Shown here in pieces: positions 28,089-36,303 of a DNA stretch of 64,000 bases. The position numbers and the translations under genes were made by a program. Every line of letters begins with the position of its first letter. Position 1 is the stretch's first letter. Under the pieces are notes generated by a model, which saw only the letters and a list, made by a program, of their open reading frames with translations, was not told the DNA's origin and searched no databases. This stretch comes from Escherichia marmotae (GTDB lineage: Bacteria; Pseudomonadota; Gammaproteobacteria; Enterobacterales; Enterobacteriaceae), in contig NZ_CP025979.1 in NCBI RefSeq assembly GCF_002900365.1, forward strand, positions 3,782,001 to 3,846,000, in the 5' to 3' direction.

Positions 28089-28532
28089 ATGCCGTTAAGT
28101 CCCTACATCTCTTTTGCCGGTAACTGTGCCGACGCAATAGCCTATTATCAACGCACGTTGGACGCGGAACTGCTGTATAAAATCAGCTTCGGAGAAATGC
28201 CGAAACCCGCACAGGAAAGCGCCGAAGGCTGCCCATCAGGAATGCAATTCCCCGATACTGCCATCGCCCATGCTAACGTGCGCATTGCCGGTAGCGATAT
28301 CATGATGAGCGATGCCATACCGTCAGGAAAAGCCAGCTACTCCGGCTTTACGCTGGTGCTCGATTCGCAACAGGTCGAAGAAGGGAAACGCTGGTTTGAC
28401 AACCTTGCTGCCAATGGAAAAATCGAAATGGACTGGCAGGAAACCTTCTGGGCGCATGGCTTCGGCAAAGTCACCGATAAATATGGAGTGCCGTGGATGA
28501 TTAATGTCGTTAAACAGCAGCCCACAAAATAA
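28089..28532 (+). CDS. yjdN: YjdN (PhnB), glyoxalase/VOC-fold protein
   Basis: This 147-residue member of the vicinal oxygen chelate superfamily (PhnB-like, 3-demethylubiquinone methyltransferase-like fold) starts MPLSPYISFAGNCADAIAYYQ, the first beta-alpha-beta unit. It ends with the FWAHGFGKVTDKYGVPWMI signature of the family. No substrate is known. In K-12 it stands immediately upstream of phnC; here the phn operon does not follow. A GGGAGG-CTCGT-CCTCCC hairpin lies just after the stop. Confidence 0.93.
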   Translation: MPLSPYISFAGNCADAIAYYQRTLDAELLYKISFGEMPKPAQESAEGCPSGMQFPDTAIAHANVRIAGSDIMMSDAIPSGKASYSGFTLVLDSQQVEEGKRWFDNLAANGKIEMDWQETFWAHGFGKVTDKYGVPWMINVVKQQPTK

Positions 28533-28692
28533 GCCCCACCGGGAGGCTCGTCCTCCCGCGATGTGAACAGACGTTCTTGTCACAAGTGACTTTGTTATAC
28601 ACAGAGTCGAGGAGTGAGTTACGCTTCTGAAGGCGATCGTTGCGGATAAACTGGAACCGGGGTTAACCAGCAATCAGGCAAAAACGATCCGA
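28533..28692. other. Scar of missing phnC-phnP operon
   Basis: Only 160 bp separate yjdN from the end of yjdP. In K-12 gene order the 14-gene C-P lyase and phosphonate transport operon lies here. No fragment of a Phn protein that I recognise is found in either strand of this gap. A short hairpin (GGGAGG/CCTCCC, 28543-28559) follows yjdN. The absence is seen directly; whether it is a loss is inferred from comparison with K-12 from memory. Confidence 0.7.
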
Positions 28693-29022
28693 CTAACGCC
28701 CATATTCATCTTCCATTCTCCGTTCTTCATCTTCCAGTTGCCGACGTTCCTGATCAAGCTGGCGCTGGCGGTCATCCAGTTGCCTGCGGCGATCTTCAAA
28801 CTGGCGGTGGCAATCATCATATTGTCTGCGACGATCGTCGCTCACTTCACGCTGCCAACCGTCATCACGCGAATCTTCATAATCGCGTCCACGGTCAGGA
28901 TTATAAGCGTCGTTAATCGCCTGCTGAATATTGCCAATGGTGTCATCGATAATATCGGCATGAGCCGGAACAGCGGTCAGCGTGAGCAGGGTAAATAAAA
29001 ATAACAGCGGATAGCGTTTCAT
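28693..29022 (-). CDS. yjdP: YjdP, small secreted coiled-coil protein
   Basis: This 109-residue protein has a clear signal peptide (MKRYPLLFLFTLLTLTAVPAHA, cleavage after AHA). The mature part is extremely charged: an acidic segment followed by heptad-like DDRRRQ and QLDDRQRQL repeats running to the C-terminus, likely a long coiled coil in the periplasm. Function unknown. K-12 has it between phnP and rpiB; here it borders the phn gap. Confidence 0.88.
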   Translation of the reverse strand: MKRYPLLFLFTLLTLTAVPAHADIIDDTIGNIQQAINDAYNPDRGRDYEDSRDDGWQREVSDDRRRQYDDCHRQFEDRRRQLDDRQRQLDQERRQLEDEERRMEDEYGR

Positions 29023-29090
29023 TAACTAACCTCAGAAAGAGACTCTATCCACATTAGTCATTACTCATCCATGCAAACAGTGGATGAATC

Positions 29091-29540
29091 TCAATTCCTC
29101 CGCTGCTCTATTGCCATAATCGCCTCCACACGCTGTTGATGACGACCGCCTTCGTACTGCGCCCCCAGCCATGCATCCACAATCATTTTCGCCAGTTCGA
29201 GGCCAACCACTCGTGAACCAAAAGCCAGCACGTTGGTGTCGTTATGTTGCCGCGAGAGTTGCGCGGAATAAGGTTCGCTACAGACGACCGCACGAACTCC
29301 GGCAAACTTGTTCGCCGCTATCGAAATGCCGACACCTGTACCACAAATCAATATTCCGCCATCAACCTCTCCGCCAGCAACTGCCAGTGCCACTTCACTG
29401 GCATAATACGGATAATCAGTACGCTCTGACGACCAGGTTCCTTTATCAATCACTTCAATGTCGCGTTAAACTAAATGCGCCACTATTTCATGTTTTAAAA
29501 TAAAACCAACATGATCACAGCCAAATGCAATCTTTTTCAT
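29091..29540 (-). pseudogene. rpiB: rpiB (allose-6-phosphate isomerase), nonsense codon 25
   Basis: From the ATG at 29540 the frame reads MKKIAFGCDHVGFILKHEIV, then ...AHLV followed by TAA at 29466-29468, where a Glu codon (GAA) is expected. Beyond it the correct frame continues without damage (VIDKGTWSSERTDYPYYAS...EQRRN) to the normal end, about 149 codons in all. A single G-to-T change would explain it. The remaining 120-codon open frame could restart at a GTG (29453), but would lack the first strand with the Asp-His of the active site, although the catalytic Cys of ILICGTGVG is kept. RpiB isomerises ribose-5-phosphate and allose-6-phosphate; RpiA elsewhere would cover the former. Confidence 0.93.
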
Positions 29541-29896
29541 CCATCTTCCCCGCCTGTGCAAAACTTCACAACAAAAAAACATTTGTGATGTAAATGAATC
29601 AAAAACACCCATAATTGATGAAATACACCTTCCTGGTCTGTTTTACATAGTTACATCCGGCAGCGCAATAGCGTGAAATAGCCTCCCATCCAACAAACCC
29701 AATCATCTAAAAACTCAAAAGAAAAATAACGCCATGTTTTTAAAGTGATTATATGAAAGCAAATTTTTCCTCAATCACGATTATTCACAAAAAAACAAAC
29801 TTTATAAATTTTATTTTTTTGTGAAGTTGTCAGCATCTTTTCTGTTCTTGCTGTGGTGATATAGTGACGTCTTCAATTCAAGGACAAGAGAACGTG
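29541..29896. promoter_or_regulatory. rpiB-alsR divergent control region
   Basis: A 356-bp, very AT-rich gap between the divergent rpiB and alsR starts. It contains no credible gene. It should hold the rpiB and alsRBACEK promoters and AlsR operators; I cannot place them from sequence alone. Confidence 0.5.
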
Positions 29897-30787
29897 ATGA
29901 GCCAGTCAGAGTTTGATTCCGCGCTTCCAAACGGTATCGGGTTAGCGCCTTACCTGCGAATGAAGCAGGAAGGAATGACAGAAAACGAAAGCCGCATCGT
30001 GGAGTGGTTACTCAAACCCGGTAACCTGAGTTGTGCACCCGCAATTAAAGATGTCGCAGAAGCTCTGGCGGTATCTGAAGCGATGATAGTTAAGGTATCA
30101 AAGCTGCTGGGATTTAGCGGCTTTCGTAACTTACGCAGTGCACTGGAAGACTATTTTTCTAAGTCAGAACAGGTGTTGCCCTCCGAGTTGGCTTTTGATG
30201 AAGCACCGCAGGATGTGGTGAATAAGGTATTTAACATCACCTTACGTACCATTATGGAAGGTCAGTCGATCGTTAACGTTGATGAGATCCACCGTGCTGC
30301 GCGTTTTTTCTATCAGGCCAAACAGCGGGATTTGTACGGTGCCGGTGGATCAAACGCTATCTGTGCTGACGTACAGCATAAGTTTTTGCGCATCGGTGTA
30401 CGCTGCCAGGCCTATCCTGATGCTCACATCATGATGATGTCAGCGTCGCTGTTACAGGAAGGAGATGTGGTTCTGGTTGTAACCCATTCCGGGCGAACCA
30501 GTGATGTGAAAGCAGCCGTAGAACTGGCAAAAAAGAACGGGGCAAAGATTATTTGTATAACGCATAGTTATCATTCACCGATAGCGAAACTGGCCGATTA
30601 TATTATTTGTTCACCTGCCCCAGAAACGCCGTTATTAGGCCGTAATGCCTCGGCAAGAATATTACAACTAACTTTGCTGGACGCATTTTTTGTCTCTGTC
30701 GCCCAGCTCAACATTGAACAAGCAAATATTAACATGCAAAAAACAGGCGCAATTGTTGATTTCTTTTCACCAGGCGCGCTGAAATAA
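29897..30787 (+). CDS. alsR: AlsR (RpiR), repressor of allose and rpiB genes
   Basis: This 296-residue RpiR-family regulator has an N-terminal helix-turn-helix (IKDVAEALAVSEAMIVKVSKLLGFSGF, about residues 47-73). A C-terminal SIS sugar-phosphate isomerase domain follows (DLYGAGGSNAICADV and VVLVVTHSGRTSDVKAAVELAK). In E. coli it represses rpiB and the als operon until allose or ribose is present. The ATG at 29897 gives the known N-terminus MSQSEFDSALPN; upstream in-frame codons are not needed. A GGTAATC/GATTACC hairpin separates it from alsB. Confidence 0.95.
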   Translation: MSQSEFDSALPNGIGLAPYLRMKQEGMTENESRIVEWLLKPGNLSCAPAIKDVAEALAVSEAMIVKVSKLLGFSGFRNLRSALEDYFSKSEQVLPSELAFDEAPQDVVNKVFNITLRTIMEGQSIVNVDEIHRAARFFYQAKQRDLYGAGGSNAICADVQHKFLRIGVRCQAYPDAHIMMMSASLLQEGDVVLVVTHSGRTSDVKAAVELAKKNGAKIICITHSYHSPIAKLADYIICSPAPETPLLGRNASARILQLTLLDAFFVSVAQLNIEQANINMQKTGAIVDFFSPGALK

Positions 30788-30792
30788 GAAAA

Positions 30793-30818
30793 AGGTAATC
30801 TCGTCATCGCGGGATTAC
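30793..30818 (+). terminator. Hairpin between alsR and alsB
   Basis: The arms AGGTAATC and GATTACCT, with an intervening loop containing TCGTCATCGC, form a hairpin right after the alsR stop. There is only a weak following T run, so it may attenuate or stabilise rather than fully terminate. Confidence 0.55.
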
Positions 30819-30844
30819 CTCTCCCTTACAGTGAGAACATTATT

Positions 30845-31780
30845 ATGAATAAATATCTGAAATATTTCAGCGGCACACTCGTGGGCTTAATGTTGTCAAC
30901 CAGCACTTTTGCTGCCGCCGAATATGCTGTCGTATTAAAGACGCTCTCCAACCCATTTTGGGTCGATATGAAAAAAGGAATTGAAGATGAAGCAAAAACG
31001 CTGGGTGTCAGCGTCGATATTTTTGCTTCTCCTTCAGAAGGGGATTTTCAATCTCAATTGCAGCTATTTGAAGACCTGAGCAATAAAAATTACAAAGGGA
31101 TTGCCTTTGCCCCCTTATCCTCGGTGAACCTGGTAATGCCTGTCGCCCGCGCATGGAAAAAAGGTATTTATCTGGTCAATCTCGATGAAAAAATCGATAT
31201 GGATAACCTGAAAAAGGCAGGTGGTAATGTGGAAGGTTTTGTCACCACCGATAACGTTGCTGTCGGGGCGAAAGGCGCGTCATTCATTATTGACAAGCTG
31301 GGTGCTGAAGGTGGTGAAGTCGCAATCATTGAGGGTAAAGCTGGTAACGCCTCCGGTGAAGCGCGTCGTAATGGCGCAACAGAAGCATTTAAAAAAGCAA
31401 GTCAGATCAAATTAGTCGCCAGCCAGCCTGCCGACTGGGACCGCATTAAAGCACTGGATGTCGCCACCAATGTGTTGCAACGTAATCCGAATATTAAAGC
31501 GATCTATTGCGCGAATGACACGATGGCGATGGGTGTTGCCCAGGCCGTTGCCAACGCAGGTAAAACGAGCAAAGTGCTGGTCGTCGGTACTGATGGTATT
31601 CCGGAAGCCCGTAAAATGGTAGAAGCCGGACAGATGACAGCGACTGTTGCCCAGAACCCGGCGAATATCGGCGCAACGGGTCTTAAGCTGATGGTTGATG
31701 CCGAGAAATCCGGCAAGGTTATCCCGCTGGATAAAGCACCGGAATTTAAATTGGTCGATTCTATCCTGGTCACTAAATAA
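30845..31780 (+). CDS. alsB: AlsB, periplasmic D-allose binding protein
   Basis: This 311-residue substrate-binding protein of the ribose/galactose type has a signal peptide MNKYLKYFSGTLVGLMLSTS (cleaved near FAAAEY). The mature protein begins AVVLKTLSNPFWVDMKKGIEDEAK, typical of the family's first lobe. It delivers D-allose to the AlsA-AlsC ABC transporter in the inner membrane. A REP-containing gap lies before alsA. Confidence 0.96.
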   Translation: MNKYLKYFSGTLVGLMLSTSTFAAAEYAVVLKTLSNPFWVDMKKGIEDEAKTLGVSVDIFASPSEGDFQSQLQLFEDLSNKNYKGIAFAPLSSVNLVMPVARAWKKGIYLVNLDEKIDMDNLKKAGGNVEGFVTTDNVAVGAKGASFIIDKLGAEGGEVAIIEGKAGNASGEARRNGATEAFKKASQIKLVASQPADWDRIKALDVATNVLQRNPNIKAIYCANDTMAMGVAQAVANAGKTSKVLVVGTDGIPEARKMVEAGQMTATVAQNPANIGATGLKLMVDAEKSGKVIPLDKAPEFKLVDSILVTK

Positions 31781-31791
31781 ACCTGGAAATA

Positions 31792-31875
31792 TGCCGGATA
31801 GCGATGCTTAAGCAGCTTATTCGGCCTACAAAATAACCTGAACGTAAGCCTGATAAGGCGTAGCGCCATCAGGCA
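31792..31875. repeat. BIME: paired REP elements inside als operon
   Basis: Two REP-type palindromes (ATGCCGGATAGCGATGCTTA with TATTCGGCCTAC, then GCCTGATAAGGCG with GCCATCAGGCA) occupy the alsB-alsA gap. Such intra-operon REPs typically stabilise the upstream mRNA, giving more binding protein than transporter. Confidence 0.85.
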
Positions 31876-31907
31876 ATAACACGATATTTAGTGCAGAGAG
31901 ATTATTT

Positions 31908-33440
31908 ATGGTCGCGCCATATATATCGATGGCGGGGATCGGCAAATCCTTTGGTCCGGTTCACGCATTAAAGTCGGTTGATTTAACTATTTACCCTTAT
32001 GAAATACATGCATTACTAGGCGAAAATGGTGCGGGTAAATCCACGCTAATGAAAGTGTTATCTGGAATACATGAGCCGACCAAAGGCACTATTACCATTA
32101 ATAGCATTAACTATGACAAACTGGATCATAAATTAGCGGCACAACTCGGTATCGGGATTATTTATCAGGAACTCAGCGTCATTGATGAATTAACCGTACT
32201 GGAAAATTTATATATTGGTCGTCATCTGACCAAAAAAATCTGCGGCGTCAATATTATCGACTGGCGAGAAATGCGAGTACGCGCTGCCATGATGTTATTA
32301 CGCGTGGGCTTGAAAGTCGATTTAGATGAGAAAGTGGCGAACTTATCTATCAGCCACAAACAGATGTTGGAAATCGCCAAGACGCTAATGCTTGACGCCA
32401 AAGTCATCATCATGGATGAACCCACCTCCTCGCTCACCAATAAAGAGGTGGACTATCTGTTTCTGATCATGAATCAGTTACGTAAAGAGGGCACTGCCAT
32501 CGTCTACATCTCACATAAGCTGGCGGAAATTCGTCGAATTTGCGACCGCTATACGGTGATGAAAGACGGCAGCAGCGTTTGCAGCGGCATGGTAAGTGAT
32601 GTGTCAAATGACGATATCGTCCGTCTGATGGTAGGCCGTGAACTGCAAAGCCGTTTTAACGCGATGAAGGAGAACATCAGCAACCTTGAGTGCGATACAG
32701 TTTTTGAGGTGAGAAACGTCACCAGCCGTGACAGAAAAAAAGTCCGGGATATCTCATTTAGCGTCAGCCGGGGAGAAATATTAGGCTTTGCCGGACTGGT
32801 CGGTTCCGGACGTACTGAACTGATGAATTGCCTATTTGGCGTTGATAAACGCTCTGGCGGAGAGATCCGTCTTAACGGCAAAGCTATTTCTCCTCGTTCA
32901 CCTCTGGATGCCGTAAAAAAAGGAATGGCTTACATCACGGAAAGCCGCCGGGATAATGGCTTTTTCCCCAACTTTTCTATCGCTCAGAACATGGCTATCA
33001 GCCGCAGTCTGAAAGACGGCGGTTATAAAGGCGCAATGGGGCTGTTTCATGAAGATGACGAGCAACAAACCGCTGAAGCCCAGCGCGAACTGTTGGCGCT
33101 GAAGTGCCAATCAGTAAACCAGAACATCACCGAACTCTCTGGCGGTAACCAGCAGAAAGTACTGATCTCCAAATGGCTGTGCTGTCGCCCGGAAGTAATC
33201 ATTTTCGATGAGCCTACCCGCGGTATCGACGTTGGCGCGAAAGCCGAAATTTACAAAGTGATGCGCCAACTGGCGGACGACGGAAAAGTCATCCTGATGG
33301 TGTCATCTGAACTACCTGAAATTATCGCCGTCTGCGACCGCATCGCCGTGTTCTGCGAAGGACGACTGACGCAAATCCTGACTAATCGCGATGACATGAG
33401 CGAAGAGGAGATTATGGCATGGGCATTACCACAAGAGTAA
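31908..33440 (+). CDS. alsA: AlsA, D-allose ABC transporter ATPase
   Basis: This 510-residue tandem ATPase of the sugar (RbsA-like) type has two halves. The first has a Walker A GENGAGKSTLMK, a signature region LSISHKQM and Walker B VIIMDEPTS. The second has GLVGSGRTELMN as a degenerate Walker A, LSGGNQQKVLISKWL as signature and IIFDEPTRGIDVG as Walker B. It powers AlsC, with AlsB as binding protein. It overlaps alsC by 22 bp. Confidence 0.96.
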   Translation: MVAPYISMAGIGKSFGPVHALKSVDLTIYPYEIHALLGENGAGKSTLMKVLSGIHEPTKGTITINSINYDKLDHKLAAQLGIGIIYQELSVIDELTVLENLYIGRHLTKKICGVNIIDWREMRVRAAMMLLRVGLKVDLDEKVANLSISHKQMLEIAKTLMLDAKVIIMDEPTSSLTNKEVDYLFLIMNQLRKEGTAIVYISHKLAEIRRICDRYTVMKDGSSVCSGMVSDVSNDDIVRLMVGRELQSRFNAMKENISNLECDTVFEVRNVTSRDRKKVRDISFSVSRGEILGFAGLVGSGRTELMNCLFGVDKRSGGEIRLNGKAISPRSPLDAVKKGMAYITESRRDNGFFPNFSIAQNMAISRSLKDGGYKGAMGLFHEDDEQQTAEAQRELLALKCQSVNQNITELSGGNQQKVLISKWLCCRPEVIIFDEPTRGIDVGAKAEIYKVMRQLADDGKVILMVSSELPEIIAVCDRIAVFCEGRLTQILTNRDDMSEEEIMAWALPQE

Positions 33441-34399
33441 AAGGCGAAGCGAACGAGAAGAAACCGTTCAACTTTGCGCTGTTCTGGGACAAATACGGTA
33501 CTTTTTTTATCCTGGCGATAATCGTTGCCATCTTCGGTTCACTGTCGTCAGAATATTTTCTGACCGCCAACAACATTACCCAGATTTTTGTTCAAAGCTC
33601 CGTGACTGTACTGATCGGTATGGGCGAGTTTTTCGCTATCCTGGTCGCCGGTATCGACCTCTCGGTTGGCGCGATTCTGGCACTTTCCGGTATGGTGACC
33701 GCCAAACTGATGTTAGCAGGTGTTGATCCGTTTCTCGCAGCGCTGATTGGTGGTGTACTGGTTGGCGGCGCACTGGGGGCGATTAACGGCTGCCTGGTCA
33801 ACTGGACGGGGCTACACCCGTTCATTATCACCCTTGGCACCAACGCAATTTTCCGTGGGATCACGCTGGTGATCTCCGATGCCAACTCGGTATACGGCTT
33901 CTCGTTTGACTTCGTAAACTTCTTTGCCGCCAGTGTAATCGGGATACCTGTCCCCGTTATCTTCTCGTTAATTGTCGCGCTCATCCTCTGGTTTCTGACA
34001 ACTCGTATGCGGCTCGGACGCAACATCTACGCCCTGGGCGGCAACAAAAACTCAGCGTTTTATTCCGGGATTGACGTGAAATTTCACATCCTGGTGGTGT
34101 TTATCATCTCTGGTGTTTGTGCGGGTCTGGCAGGCGTCGTCTCAACGGCACGACTCGGTGCGGCAGAACCGCTTGCTGGTATGGGTTTTGAAACCTATGC
34201 CATTGCCAGTGCCATCATTGGCGGCACCAGTTTCTTCGGCGGCAAGGGACGCATTTTCTCTGTGGTGATTGGCGGGCTGATCATCGGCACCATCAACAAT
34301 GGTCTGAATATTTTGCAGGTACAAACCTATTACCAACTGGTGGTGATGGGCGGATTAATTATCGCGGCTGTCGCCCTTGACCGTCTTATCAGTAAGTAA
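33419..34399 (+). CDS. alsC: AlsC, D-allose ABC transporter permease
   Basis: This 326-residue inner membrane permease of the RbsC family has about ten membrane helices. It carries the characteristic segments ILVAGIDLSVGAILALSGM and ASAIIGGTSFFGGKGRIF. Its start lies within the end of alsA, so translation is coupled. Together with AlsA and AlsB it imports D-allose and, weakly, D-ribose. Confidence 0.96.
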   Translation: MGITTRVKGEANEKKPFNFALFWDKYGTFFILAIIVAIFGSLSSEYFLTANNITQIFVQSSVTVLIGMGEFFAILVAGIDLSVGAILALSGMVTAKLMLAGVDPFLAALIGGVLVGGALGAINGCLVNWTGLHPFIITLGTNAIFRGITLVISDANSVYGFSFDFVNFFAASVIGIPVPVIFSLIVALILWFLTTRMRLGRNIYALGGNKNSAFYSGIDVKFHILVVFIISGVCAGLAGVVSTARLGAAEPLAGMGFETYAIASAIIGGTSFFGGKGRIFSVVIGGLIIGTINNGLNILQVQTYYQLVVMGGLIIAAVALDRLISK

Positions 34400-34409
34400 G
34401 GAAATGAAC

Positions 34410-35105
34410 ATGAAAATCTCCCCATCGTTAATGTGTATGGATCTGCTGAAATTTAAAGAACAAATCGAATTTATCGACAACCATGCAGATTACTTTCACA
34501 TCGATATTATGGACGGCCACTTTGTACCAAACCTGACACTCTCGCCGTTCTTCGTAAGCCAGGTAAAAAAACTGGCGAGTAAACCGCTCGACTGCCATCT
34601 GATGGTAACGCGTCCGCAGGATTACATTGCTCAACTAGCGCGCGCAGGGGCAGACTTCATCACTCTGCATCCGGAAACTATCAACGGTCAGGCATTTCGC
34701 CTGATTGACGAAATCCGCCGTCATGGCATGAAAGTGGGGTTGATTCTTAACCCGGAAACGCCGGTTGAGGCAATGAAATACTATATCCATAAAGCCGATA
34801 AAATTACGGTCATGACTGTCGATCCCGGCTTTGCCGGACAACCGTTCATTCCTGAGATGTTGGATAAAATTGCCGAACTGAAAGCATGGCGTGAACGAGA
34901 GGGGCTGGAATACGAAATCGAGGTGGACGGTTCCTGCAACCAGGCAACTTACGAAAAACTGATGGCTGTCGGGGCGGATGTTTTTATCGTCGGCACCTCC
35001 GGACTCTTCAACCATGCGGAGAATATCGACGACGCGTGGAAAGTGATGGCAGCGCAGATTCTGGCTGCGAAAAACGAGGTACAGCCTCATGCAAAAACAG
35101 CGTAA
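34410..35105 (+). CDS. alsE: AlsE, D-allulose-6-phosphate 3-epimerase
   Basis: This 231-residue TIM-barrel enzyme of the ribulose-phosphate 3-epimerase family converts D-allulose-6-phosphate to fructose-6-phosphate, the last step of allose catabolism. Metal-binding and catalytic stretches HIDIMDGHFVPN, CHLMVTRPQDY, MTVDPGFAGQPF and EIEVDGSC are all present. The ATG at 34410 follows a TAAGGAAATGAAC ribosome-binding context and gives the known N-terminus MKISPSLMCMD. It overlaps alsK by 17 bp. Its substrate depends on RpiB, which is broken here. Confidence 0.95.
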   Translation: MKISPSLMCMDLLKFKEQIEFIDNHADYFHIDIMDGHFVPNLTLSPFFVSQVKKLASKPLDCHLMVTRPQDYIAQLARAGADFITLHPETINGQAFRLIDEIRRHGMKVGLILNPETPVEAMKYYIHKADKITVMTVDPGFAGQPFIPEMLDKIAELKAWREREGLEYEIEVDGSCNQATYEKLMAVGADVFIVGTSGLFNHAENIDDAWKVMAAQILAAKNEVQPHAKTA

Positions 35106-36018
35106 CGTCGTAGCGGGCGTGGATATGGGAGCAACGCATATCCGCTTTTGTCTGCGGACAGCAGAGGGGGAAACACTACACTGTGAGAAAAAGCGTACCG
35201 CAGAAGTGATAGCTTCCGGCCTGGTGTCAGGTATCACCGGAATGCTCAATGAACAACTCAGGCACTTTAACGCTCACTGTCATGGTCTGGTAATGGGGTT
35301 TCCGGCACTGGTCGGCAAAGATAAGCGCACCATTATTTCTACGCCTAACCTACCGTTAACAGCGGCGGATTTATATGATCTCGCCGGTAAACTCGAAAAT
35401 ACGCTGAATTGTCCGGTTGAATTTTCCCGCGACGTTAACCTACAACTCTCCTGGGACGTAGTAGAAAACCGCCTCACACAACAACTGGTTCTGGCGACCT
35501 ATCTCGGTACGGGTATGGGGTTCGCGGTGTGGATGAACGGTGCACCCTGGACAGGAGCGCACGGTGTGGCAGGCGAACTGGGCCATATTCCTCAAGGGGA
35601 TATGGCCCAACTCTGCGCCTGCGGCAACTTAGGGTGTCTGGAAACGGTCTGCTCCGGACTGGCACTAAGACGCTGGTATGAACAACAGCCCCAAAATTAT
35701 GCATTAAGCGATCTGTTCATCCATGCGGGAAACGCCCCTTTTGTCCAGAATCTACTGGAAAGCGCGGCGCGGGGCATTGCCACCAGCATAAACCTATTCG
35801 ATCCTGACGCAGTGATTCTGGGCGGCGGCGTAATGGATATGTCTGCCTTCCCGCACGAAACACTGATTGCGATGACCCAAACGTACCTGCGCCGCCCACT
35901 GCCGCATCAGGTCGTGCGCTTTATTGCTGCCTCGTCTTCTGATTTCAATGGCGCACAGGGCGCAGCGATATTGGCGCATCACCGTTTTTTATCGCAATCG
36001 GACGCAGCCCTGCACTAA
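35089..36018 (+). CDS. alsK: AlsK, D-allose kinase (ROK family)
   Basis: This 309-residue ROK-family kinase phosphorylates D-allose to allose-6-phosphate. The ATP motif AGVDMGATHIRFCL sits at the N-terminus. The catalytic base Asp is expected in the FSRDVNLQLSWD stretch, and the ROK signature with a zinc motif is seen in HGVAGELGHIPQGD and CACGNLGCLETVCSG. It is the last gene of alsBACEK. Confidence 0.95.
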   Translation: MQKQRNVVAGVDMGATHIRFCLRTAEGETLHCEKKRTAEVIASGLVSGITGMLNEQLRHFNAHCHGLVMGFPALVGKDKRTIISTPNLPLTAADLYDLAGKLENTLNCPVEFSRDVNLQLSWDVVENRLTQQLVLATYLGTGMGFAVWMNGAPWTGAHGVAGELGHIPQGDMAQLCACGNLGCLETVCSGLALRRWYEQQPQNYALSDLFIHAGNAPFVQNLLESAARGIATSINLFDPDAVILGGGVMDMSAFPHETLIAMTQTYLRRPLPHQVVRFIAASSSDFNGAQGAAILAHHRFLSQSDAALH

Positions 36019-36303
36019 TTACTCATGAGTAAAACGTTGGCATAGTGGCGCAAAATCCCGCTATGCTAACGATATTACCGTTAATATATATAATTAAAGA
36101 ATAAACCGTTTCGTATTATTTATAGAAAAAATAAAACTATCGCTGTCTTCCTTCTTCAGCACTAATGCCTAATAAAATAGCGTGTTCTGCTCACACTTAC
36201 TCTTATTAAAGTCGAAGTTTCCCAATTATGATAACGCCAGTTTCAAATGACGTATTTTGTATGGGTCATATATTTACGACACAAATGATAAATGGAGATT
36301 TAT

